Source of the DNA: Coniferiporia sulphurascens
Lineage: Eukaryota > Basidiomycota > Agaricomycetes > Hymenochaetales > Hymenochaetaceae
Direction of reading: 5' to 3'
DNA length: 64,000 nucleotides
Assembly: GCA_002794785.1 (NCBI GenBank)
Contig: NBBA01000002.1
Span: 1,116,001-1,180,000, forward strand
Position 1 is the first letter of the stretch, and every line of letters starts with the position of its first letter. Positions 48,878 to 59,029 of the stretch are shown here, one piece after another. A program made the translations under genes and the position numbers. Below the pieces are notes generated by a model, which did not search any database, had not been told where the DNA came from, and was given only the letters and a program-made list of their open reading frames with translations.

Positions 48878-51409
48878 TACTCAAAAGCAGTATCCGGATC
48901 CGCGGCGGAATAGTCGGGGCAAAGCTCGTTCCATGCAGCTTGATGGACAAAGCATGTAAGTGACCGACAATCCACTCCAAATGGAAGTACTCACTGTTGT
49001 TGGGGTTCGATCCGGCGATGCTGTCAAGACCCTCAGCAAATACAACAGCCAAGCCACTTGAAAGGATGAAGACAATAAATTTAAATCCGTAGTGCAAGGG
49101 CGGCTAGTAATGCACTTACGCCTCCAGATGCCAGTCGATATGGCAATGCATGAACCACGGGCCCGCATTGTTAGTCGTGAAGCGGATCGTGACGTTGTCA
49201 CTCGCTCCGCCGATGCTGACCGTATCGCGGCGTACCGGGTTAACGTAGTTGTACTCCGTACTACCCGCAACGCGGACGACGTCGAAGTTGTGTCCATGAA
49301 GGTGGATGGGGTGCTACAATTTCGTTAGCATGGAGCTTGGGAAGAGAACAGGGCAGGTTTGGTGTGAACTAACTGGGAAAGCACCAGGCAAGGAAATCTC
49401 GATGGTGCTATTGCCGGGAAGTGCGTAGATTGAGGAAGCCGGGAGGAGGTCTGCCGCGTTGGTAGTGCCGCTGAGGACCTGGAGCAGAACAGGTACACTG
49501 GGGGGGACCCAAGAGACACCGTTGACCGTGTGCATTCCACTAGTGAAGTTCTACAAGTATGAAAAGATCACTAAGTGCCCACGAAAGAAAACTTGAACAT
49601 GGACGCACGAGTCCGATAACCATATTAAGTGCGTAATCGACACCTCCCGCGACCGCTTCACCGGGCTGCAAAAGAATAGATTAGGGTGTTAAATTACTAG
49701 TCAGGAAGAGGAATATTTCGTACGGCTCCTGGGTTCACAAGGGGCTTTCAAAGTGACGAAGAAGATATGTCAGTATGCCTTGCACAATGCACAAGTGAGG
49801 CTGAGCCCACCGCCAAGTTCGCCTCGTTGAGCACTGTCCCATTGGTAGTCTGGTTAGTCGTCGGCTCGACTTCGTTGGCGCCGGAGTAGCGCAAGATAGC
49901 AGAGTTGATGCCGCTGTCAAATCCGGTTGTGCCAACCGATGGCTCAGCTCGAATCCCTATGCAAAATATAAATAAGCGGGCCCGGAGATGCTAGGGATGT
50001 ACTCACAGTAATTATCCACAGCTTGGTCCGCGGTGACAACGACAGAGTAGCGCTGAGAAGAAAAGATAACAAGGGAGTCGACAGTGACGGGCTCCGTCTC
50101 CGTTCCATCGGCTTCTATTACAGTCATGTTATGGCCATCAATCGAGAATGTGTACCTGGAGGTGGTATAATTAGGCCCTAAGTGTATGAGAAATGACCGT
50201 GTGATAGTTACGAAGGGTAACAGCTTGTGCTGACGATACGGAAACGATAACTATCAATTGAAAGTCAGCAATGGCTTTGAAATATAAGGTTTTACTGTAC
50301 TTACCGTTGACCTGAAGTGACTCCGACAACGGCCAGAGCAGAGTCAGTCGACCCACCCGAGTACCGACCGAGGCCGTTGATAGTAGTCGAATCCGGTGTC
50401 CTAAGACCGGTCATGAGATTTAGCAGCACGCACGAAGGTGGTCACATACGGATCGACATCGCCGGTATTCGGGAAGAGAGACGGTGCGACGTTGTGGTAC
50501 CAGTCCGCGAGAGTAATGACAGTGTTTTCTACGAAAAGAGGACCAGTTAAACAGGCTGAAGGTCCATGATAATAAACGTGAAGCTTACCATCATCGACAT
50601 CGTACATATCCGCAAGGGGGTCATTCGGGTCTGTTTAAACCATAAGATACGAATATCACACGGGGAAGGGCGTGACCTTACCATAGAGAACCAAAGGACC
50701 ACTAAATGCATATTTGATGTGTTAGTAAGAGGCCGAGTCGGATGTCGTAATATAAAAGAATCACCGAAGACCATCACAGTATTGAGTTGACAGATGCGAG
50801 TGGTACCAATATGTGCCGGATTGCCCAGGGACGCTAAAGTTGTATCTATGGAATGCGAGAGCTTAGAAAAAGACGACTGTGAACAATAAGATAAGTTTAA
50901 CCCACAGGAAAGAATTTCCGGGGACTATAGGACATTGATTGACCCAGGCGGGTCCGTCCATCTCATTTGTTCCAGCTTGGAAGAGACCATGCCAATGCTA
51001 TGAAGGACTTGGTTAAACACAAATTATTTAGACACGGTGCTGAGGCACTCACGATGGAAGTGGCCCGACGCATGCTGGTGTCCGTGAGGTCGTCGACAAC
51101 ATTAATCTATCAACAGTATAAGTCTCCGCATCTGGCATCGGGCGCAGAGTGAAAATGGTACCTGGAGGTTATCACCAATGTTTCCCGAAATCAACGGTCC
51201 AGGGAATTGTCCGTTGGCAACCACCGTACTGTAAAAGTGATGAGCACGCTCGTTAAAAGAGAATGAACGCAGTGTACTCACGAGCGATTGAGACCGTCGG
51301 GGGCAAGGTTAACGTTGGAGATGGTCAACACTTCAGAGACCACAGCGGCGAGCGCCTGGGGTGACGAGGCCAGAGCGACGAACAAAAGTAAACGTGGAGC
51401 TTTGAACAT
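48878..51409 (-). CDS. Laccase A (multicopper oxidase), intact right-arm copy
   Basis: Start ATG at 51,409 encodes [20 protein letters not shown] then [18 protein letters not shown]. All exons splice in frame to DPDTAFE-stop at 48,878, roughly 520 residues. Copper sites are [38 protein letters not shown] and [16 protein letters not shown], with Leu as the axial T1 residue. The exon that is broken in the left twin reads [22 protein letters not shown] here, with a normal GT donor after CAACG. It is a secreted phenol oxidase using O2, and the upstream-most gene of the minus-strand array A-C-B. The near-identical twin at 1,967-4,500 shows recent duplication. Confidence 0.93.
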
Positions 51410-51480
51410 ATCTTTCGAGTCCTCAGTGGAGAGAAAGGATGAGAGTGAGCTGCTGATGTTGACCGTCCATCGTCCGTCCC

Positions 51481-51490
51481 TTTTATGCAT
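51481..51490 (-). promoter_or_regulatory. TATA-like box of the right laccase A
   Basis: Minus strand ATGCATAAAA, at the same distance from the ATG as in the left copy. Confidence 0.55.
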
Positions 51491-53413
51491 TTCCACAAGC
51501 GCATATACCTTCCCTGCCTCTGAAGCATACATAATCGAAATAAAATAGGGTCAAATAAAGTACGTACTTTTGGAGTTCGGGCTTCAGCAGTCAGCAGAGC
51601 GGTCGCGCGACCGGACGCACACCGACCCGAGTCATGCCTTGATGAAATGCAAATTAATGGCAGGGTTGCGGAAAAGTCAACAAACATAACTCAATCCGGG
51701 TATGATAGCCTAATCTGTAGGCTTGAAAGAACAGTGGACGCGCTCAGTCGTAGGAAATAAGGCACAGGCAGATCATCCGAGAAGCTGAGTCGATCCGCTT
51801 CTGGGGTCCGCCGATTGCAAATAGAAGTTCTGCTTGGAAGGATTTGCGCGGGCGTGGGAGCTTCCGGACCCGCCGACATCTTGCGCGGCCTTTTCCGGGT
51901 CCGACGAAGTGTCGCTGGTGAGAAACGCCCGCCCGTAAATATAAGTCCGTGTCGTCGTGGGTGGGTATGTTCGTGTGAGAGATAGATGTACTGCCGTTCG
52001 ACGGTCTTTTCAGCAGGAGTCCGACGCTAAGCCTTCTGTCGGACGTCCCGACCATCGTGTTTCGTGGTCGCATAACCGATGGAGGCAAAGGGCGTCCCAC
52101 ACATTCCAAGTGATTCTTTCGACTTTAGGTCAGCTAACTTCGACTAAGTGGCTTCAATATTTCTTTCTTATTTGGACATAGGACCTTACGGTTGGTGTGT
52201 TAGAAATCGGAAAGTCGGGCCCCGAGTTTCTTCATGCGATCAGTCGGATCTCCAGACATTCGCACGTGGGAGATTGTGTCTAAGCGCTGGTGGCCGAAAT
52301 GTCTCTGCCCGTAGAGAATATCAATATCCAGGGGTGATGGGAAGAAAAAGCCAACCTTGAACCAGGTACTTGTTCCAAGCGGCACTCCGCATTTCGATGT
52401 CTGAGAAGGATGAATTAGGCAAACGAAAGCTGCGGAATGCCTATTCAGCTTCCTAATAATACTGTTCCAGATTTCTAAGTCAGTGTTCGGAGAGGAGAAT
52501 AGCAACGCAAATTAAATCATTAGAAGTCCTGGTTGAACCAACACCGCGGAATAGAGATACCCTCGGGTTCAAAATCCATTTAAATGACTCAATTACTGCT
52601 ATGCCGTACGGTTTGTCCGTGAGACAAATCGTCTACCAGAGGCAACTGCACATCGTAAGGTCGTCGGACAGTAGTACACTTGAAGACGAACTCAATGTTG
52701 AGTTTTTCCCCCACAACAGCTCAGATACCTGATTCGACGGCATTCTACGCTCGAGCCTTGAGAATTACTAATCCAAAACACACTCCAGTATGCCAGCCAT
52801 TAGATCGTACAGGAGCATTCGCGCGACCATAAGGCTTTGATGGGGAGAAAATGGCGCAGCAAGTTGCAGATAAGTCAGGAAAGTCGATCTGTCAGGCACA
52901 GGCAGTGGGCATCCGCAATCTATCAGCGCTAATGACTGACTCGGTTGGCCTTTGAGGTACAAGCGCTTCTTCCGAGAGGTATTAGGAAGCAAAACGATTA
53001 CAGCCTAGAATGGTAGGAGATCTTTGACTTGCCGCAGGCACGATCGACGCGATTCGACACCAGATTAGCGTACCAGCGATATATCGTCTATCAAACCGTT
53101 TTTGGCCAGCGGTTAGTCTCACGACATTGCCAAGCAATGTCCGAACCAGGGGTATGTTCTTGCGACACCCGTCACGGTACCGCATGACAAACTATGCTAT
53201 TCTTATGTTCCTGGGATTCCGACATTGCTTCGACATCGTCAGGAATGCAGCAAAAAGCGTGAGAAGACGAGAAGACCTCCAGCGTAGACGGGGTTGGATG
53301 CCAGGCAGACATCGAAAAAGAACTTGAAGAAGGAATTAAACTCCGCACCTGTCCTGTTTGTAAACAATTGAGGATCAATGTTTTAACACCGTATGTGATC
53401 CTAGTGTGCTCCG
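51491..53413. other. Upstream DNA of right laccase A, no gene
   Basis: Collinear with 1-1,888 inverted. The short frames differ between the copies, so I do not call a gene. Confidence 0.6.
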
Positions 53414-55152
53414 TGGGCAAGGTACGTTGATGGTTAAAGGGCCGCTTGTTTTTTCCCTCGGAGAAAACGGAACCCGGGTCCCATGAAGTCTAGAGTCGCC
53501 GAACTGTTATCGATTTTCTACGTCGCGCCATTGACGGACCTCCTCAAGGATGCTCCTGTGATGGGATCAGGGTGAAGTAGGGAAAATATTGCGGATAACG
53601 CGAGAGCCCGAGTTCGTTACAACCCGTGACCGTAAGTAATATGTGGGATTGCCACTATGTTCGCAAGCGATTCACGCGCGCTGGGAGCCAAAGTATTCTA
53701 AGTTTGAGTTTGGCATGAATAGGGTACACGAATACATACCAACTAGGTTGCTCTTCAAGCCAGTCTTAAACAGTTTTCGAGCGAAGCGTCGGATACTCCT
53801 AATTGCAAAAAGGATGGCGGACAAGGCACTCCCTCATAATGGTTCCAAAAAGACCCGTCGTCCCGACTGTATTGGAAAGTTACGAGTCTTCCCCGCATAT
53901 CGCACAATCCCACTGCCTGATTTGCCTTCGCCGGCAAAACCAAGCGCCGGCGTTGGACGAGAAGAATTCTCGGAGTGAGCATCGAGCTCGAAGACCCACG
54001 ATCGGGCGCATGAAGAAGACGCATCCCACGGCCTTCGCATACAAGGTACGCGATTCCATACGCTGGAATACAGGGAGGAAAATCCGAACTTTGAAGTAAC
54101 GCCACGAGAAGACAACGGATTGAGCTGGGACCGATGGTATGTCATGCGCCAGGAACTGATACTTCAATCAACGTAGAGCACTCCCCCGATCGAGCGCACA
54201 CGGGAAAAGTTTACCCCTGCGTACTCCATTATACCTGATCATTGCGGATTGTGCGGACAAGCGGATATAGGACATCGGCGAAGACATAGTTGCAGTCGTC
54301 GTGGTTTTTCGGATAAGAATCCAGGTTATCAGCGACTGCAAGGGGCAGATTGCGGCAACCCTCTTGCGACACTGACCGTCAACAGCGGCACTCCGAACAG
54401 CAAATTTGTCCCGGGAGATAACGGATTCTAGGCGTCTATTCACATCGGCGGAAAATGAGTTCACGATCCTCACGATACGAGCATTAGTGACAAGACCTGA
54501 AGGCCCCACCATATCTCCAAAGGAACATGCCGAGTCTAAGCTGCGAGGAAATCTTAACGAGAAGGAAGTAATGGAGACAATATAGGGATCGAACGCAGAG
54601 AAAGTCGTAGACGAGCATAGACAGATTTTTGGCCGGCCCGGGGTCTCTCTGGAAACGATGCGTCGTTGAGTCCAGCCGTCTTCATTGTTGACGGTTGCTG
54701 ACAGCGACCTAGGCCCCACGGGAACAATCTCTAAGTGGAACGCCTGCAGAGTTGAGGATATTTGCATTGAAATGAGAACCTTGTCGCTCCGGAGTTCCAA
54801 GGCGCAAACGTACCTTCAGTTGCCAGACTCAGCAAGCGAGTTCGCCTGTTCAAACTTCAAATGCGGCAAAAAAACCACAGTTACATGTCAGTCGCGGTCA
54901 GAGCGAACTCGAGTGCACTTTCCTAATCGACTTTCCGGTTTCACAATCCTTTCATAACACTTCCCATGCGGCAGACATGGTTGCGTCTGTTTCAGACTTT
55001 TGTTCCTGGGGGAGAGAAACCTTTCTTTCTGACGGTCCAAAGGAAGGCGCCTTTGGATTACGTGTATCGATGTGTAAAAATATACGTACACGTGATATGT
55101 GACAGATATAATACGTCACGAACAATCTTGTGACACGTAAGTTTCCAAAAGT
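53414..55152. other. 1.7-kb region with possible dead coding sequence
   Basis: The plus-strand segment near 54,040-54,170 reads as protein-like in one frame (HTLEYREENPNFEVTPRED, then SWDRWYVMRQELIL), but stops and frame changes lie on both sides and no family was recognised. A 210-codon minus frame at 54,168-54,800 has no motif. It is probably a decayed gene of unknown kind. Confidence 0.4.
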
Positions 55153-55166
55153 TCTCGTTTACTCCA

Positions 55167-56156
55167 CATCCCTTCTTGACCTCTTACCACCACCATCTCC
55201 TTTGGAGTGTGTGCTGCGAGGGGGGATCCGTCTAAGGAAGGGGGCCTGAGTGGTTTGCAGGCACTACCCCGACCATAACCTGGGGTCACTTGGGTGGGCT
55301 ACAATGTTAATGTCCTGGGGTAGATGCTGACTTTGTTGTGCGGGGACTCGCCACCCCCCCATCACCTACCCCACCAGACCCTCTAATAAGGGGTCAGTGG
55401 TTGGAAGTGTGAGTGGCTTGCCTCTCACACCAGAACTACTGACTGCCCGTGGAGGGGTCACGACTGGACTGGCAACGACGTCAACACCAGGGACGACGAC
55501 CCGCTTGAGCACGATGCCCACAAGCCGGCAAACTCTGAAAAATTGGGTAAGGGGACAGTCCCTTCATTGCTGAAGCCGAAGGAATGCGTGACAACTGACG
55601 ACGTTCCCACTGTTTATTTCTGACCTGGTCCCTCATGACTCTTTTTTCCCACATGACTCACATGGCCATTCAGTTCGCCGACACACAATTGGGCCCCCAC
55701 AACATTCGTGGGTTTTTCCCCACACCCAGACTTGGGCACCGGCAGGTGACCCACTCTAACCGGCCAGGCCGGTCCAGCTCTCCATAGTCATTGCTGCAGA
55801 GGTTTGCCGAACCGGATCCACGCACCCTGTGCAGGCCCGATCTCCTAACTAGGGAACGGCACACCCCTCCAAGGCCCTCGATCAGCAATTCGATAGGCTG
55901 CCTGCCAACTTCGGAATCTTTTTGGGAGGGAAGGGTTTACAATGGAGAAGAGAATTGTCATCATCAGACGCTCATGGCTTCGGTAATACGGGGTTGAGAG
56001 AAGAAGCGGGGATGTAGGATTTTCACTGGCAAGGACCGGCGCCCCTCTCTTTTTAAATTTACCATCGCGACATCTAGTTCCGGCCCCTTTGGGGCCGGGG
56101 CGCTTAAGTAGAGTTTGTATTACATGGCGCCTAATAAACCTCCATCATCATCATCA
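55167..56156 (+). mobile_element. ~990-bp LINE-like (non-LTR) insertion with 14-bp target duplication
   Basis: The insert is bounded by a perfect 14-base direct repeat, TCTCGTTTACTCCA, at 55,153-55,166 and 56,157-56,170. Its right end is a run of ATC triplets after CCTAATAAACC, and just before it is a strong hairpin (CCGGCCCCTTTGGGGCCGGG, ~56,079-56,100). A microsatellite-like 3' tail with a long variable target duplication is what target-primed reverse transcription leaves. No reverse transcriptase frame is present, so this is a truncated or internally deleted, non-autonomous copy. The family is not identified. Confidence 0.8.
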
Positions 56157-56351
56157 TCTCGTTTACTCCAGCCCTCTGCCACCAGCCACCGAAGTTCACG
56201 CATTAATTCTTTATGCGTTGGTTAGGATTGAATCAGCGAGCTAAGCACCATAGGGCATCGTGCGTATCATTACTGGTGGAAGCTAGAGCTATCTCGATTA
56301 CTGATTGTTTATACTACCATACACCTTCACACCCTGAGCCCACTAGTAATT

Positions 56352-58368
56352 ATGACTACGTTTTCTCAATCTGGCCGTCTTAAAATCTACGCACGTTGTG
56401 GTAGACGATGAGGTGCAGTGGTGAAGTTCAGGCAAGGTGGGTTACCAGCATAAACCAATGTATTTCTAGGGCGAGACCAGCTCCCCTTATATACATGTTC
56501 CGTGGGCTAGTACTACTATAACTATCTAGCTCCTATATCGTATGGTGTTATCGTTGCGTTATCGTTCACTTAGTAAGGTGGTTGTTCATATGACCACGTA
56601 CTATATTTATATTGTTCATTATATTTATTTAATAGGCCGCCAATTGGGTTCTCTTTCACGCTTGGTCGATGATACATTGCGGGCCATTCTCTGCCACTGT
56701 GATATCGTTGACCTTTTGCACGTTGAACAGGTGAGCCTTGGGTTGAATGTGTTTTGCAGTGCGTGGGATCTTCACTACATCTTACTCTCGACAGACATGT
56801 AAATACCTTAAACTTGTTGTCACGAACCGGGACATATGGCTTGCCGTCTTACGCAGACTGCCTCCTGAACTAACACCAGGTATCACCCCGTATCAGAAGT
56901 GCGAGGAAACAGCTTTCCGAGAACTTGCTATAAAGGCGTTGCGAGGTCACCGAAATTGGACATCCGAATGTCCAAAGCCTCTGCGCATCTGCCGTCTAAA
57001 TATGTTGCAGCCGAGAGAAATGTGGAGCAACGTTCGACTTCTTCCCGGTGGAAGATATGTGATATACTTTCTGAAAGGGTTTTTGTATTGCTTTGATATC
57101 GCTCGAGATGCATACGTTCTAGAATGTGAGTTCCGCGACATCGGCCTTTTTTCTTCTGTATACAACATGGGCGCCGACGGAGCATCCATCTGTGTATTTC
57201 TCGTCTCTATGAGGCGCCCCCAGGTCGGGTCTGCCAAGGTAAGCTTGTATCCGATTTTCACATATTATTTACCTGTTTTGAAACTGGTATATTAGCGCGG
57301 TGATAATTGATGTCCTCAAAATCGATTTAAAGCTCGGAAAAAGTGTACCTCCTCATCGCATCTCGCTGGAATGGTCAGAGTTGGGCAACACAGCTGGGGT
57401 TAATTTTATAGCGCCAAACGAGGCGTCTGCGGATAAGGATGTCCTATTTGTTCCATTCGTGGCCACAAAAGACGAAAATACAAAAAGAGGAGGGATTCTC
57501 ATCAATACTACAAAAAGACTAGTTCTACTACTATCGTTGGAACCTGACGTAAGCTGCTGTTTCGTAATCCGCATGCCTGTGTTGATGATACATTTTTATC
57601 ATCTAGGACGACGATGAGAGACGCATGTCGCATGTACGCATCGCGAATAACAACTTGTTTTATGTGACCGGAGGTGAGGGAAGGGTCCCTACCATTCACG
57701 CCGTCCCCTTTTCGCGGTTCGATCGATGCTGGCGGAAAATTAACGAGCCATCAACTTGGATCAACTATGAGGTTGAACATGCGCATGGTATCTACTTCAT
57801 CCTTGCGGACATCTCGTCCACTGCTCCTGCTCATATACAAATAATGATCAACCCACCGACCTGGCTGGACATTGAAAAGGCGTACCCCATGAATGCCACC
57901 GCTGCCTCGCTGTCATTAATTAACGTGGAAGCGTCCTCATCTGGAATAAGTTCCGGGGTGGCCTCCTATAACTCGGGGCGATGGACGAGGATGATTTACT
58001 TACAGTTCTTAGAGTTCCCCGGCGACGAGTTTTCCTGTCAATTTTCTCTGGAAAGGGAGCCTGCACTGGTAATTCACAATATGTCCTTTAAGGGTCACGT
58101 AGTATCGGGGTTTTACCCGACCCGGCAGAGACGCATGGTTGCCCACAATTCGGACAATACGAAGATCCGTGATCTCGTGACTAGTGCGGTGACTCTCTTG
58201 CCACGTTCTTCTCGCTCCGCGACCCTAGCACATCTAAACAAAAAAAGGGTTCGGCACCTTGCTACAGATTTTTACACGAGCACCTTAGTTTTTTCTCGCT
58301 CTTCAAAGGATCCGAACTCCACTACGAAACGTGATCTCGTTGAGTTTGTCGTCGAATATTATGATTGA
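56352..58368 (+). pseudogene. F-box protein gene interrupted in exon 1 by a short element
   Basis: Exon 1 begins MTTFSQSGR at 56,352, is cut by a 257-bp insert, and resumes RQLGSLSRLVDDTLRAILCH with DIVDLLHVEQ|TCKYLKLV, a clear F-box. The body (~480 residues) looks like the beta-rich C-terminal part of basidiomycete F-box proteins of the VDDTLR..IL type (for example LPGGRYVIYFLKGFLYCFDI and REPALVIHNMSFKGHVV) and ends at TGA 58,368. Reading through the insert hits a stop. However, an ATG inside it (56,542) is in frame with the F-box and could give a chimeric start. One later splice (near 57,239-57,296) does not keep frame with the best donor, so a second lesion is possible. Confidence 0.65.
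56378..56634 (-). mobile_element. 257-bp LTR- or MITE-like insertion, copy 2
   Basis: Flanked by a perfect 5-base duplication GGCCG (56,373-56,377 and 56,635-56,639). It is clearly similar over its length to the element at 47,668-47,922, including GGTGCAGTGGT, AAACCAATGTATTTC, GAGACCAGCTC, CTTATATACAT and CACTTAGTAAGGTGGTTG. Removing it with one GGCCG rejoins an F-box exon in frame, which confirms the borders. Confidence 0.85.
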
Positions 58369-59029
58369 GCTTCTTCAATTACAGTATCTTTGTCTTTTGC
58401 TCTCTCGAAGTCAACTGCCGTCCATACATGCATGTACAGTACCTTCTTACTACTAAATAAAATGCAGAGATAATAGTCTGAGAGTACATAAGGTTGCTAT
58501 AACGAAGTTTGCATTTGATGGACATGCGGGACACGAGATGAAAGCTAGTAGAAGCACAAAAAAAGAGATGATATGGTTTGTATATCAACTTGAAGTAGTA
58601 TGGCAGCTTGATTATCGACAGAATGCCGAGCACTTTCCTTCCTGAGCGTTGATAGCTAAAGCGCCAATTTTCGCAAGAGGAAAGAGGCTTTACTGTAAAT
58701 ATTTAGATAAAGAGGTTTCACCTTCGGGGATAATTTTCTTGCTGAAAACCGCCTAGTTAATACAAATGATTACAACAAACGGTACTCGATATTTCGGTTT
58801 ACCAGTGCGTGAAACTAAAATGACGTAATCATTTCCCCGATGAAGTTTAGAACTCAAAAGCTCTCTTTCGCGTTCTTCCCACCGCAACAAAAAATCTGAT
58901 CCACGAACAAACTAGCCAATCCAGAAGATGACCGAGGAATACCAGGTCACCTCCGTGCCATCGACTTCGCATTATGATGGAACCAATCCTGGAGGAAACG
59001 GCACCGACAAAGAACGATCGTGGTAGTAG
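58369..59029. other. Intergenic spacer, nothing recognised
   Basis: AT-rich 3' region of the F-box gene up to the limit of block X. No counterpart was found beside the left block. Confidence 0.5.

Larger units (their letters stand above)
47272..53413 (-). repeat. Right arm of the inverted duplication
   Basis: Reverse-complement partner of 1-5,983. It holds the full laccase A copy and the promoter of laccase C. Relative to the left arm it has a 255-bp element at 47,668-47,922 and lacks the 135-bp element. It continues into an intact laccase C where the left arm stops. Similarity near 53,413 is still present when the left arm leaves the window. Confidence 0.9.

Noticed and set aside
54168..54800. 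210-codon minus-strand ORF
   Set aside because: No motif, no start context, no partner exons. Treated as chance or a remnant.
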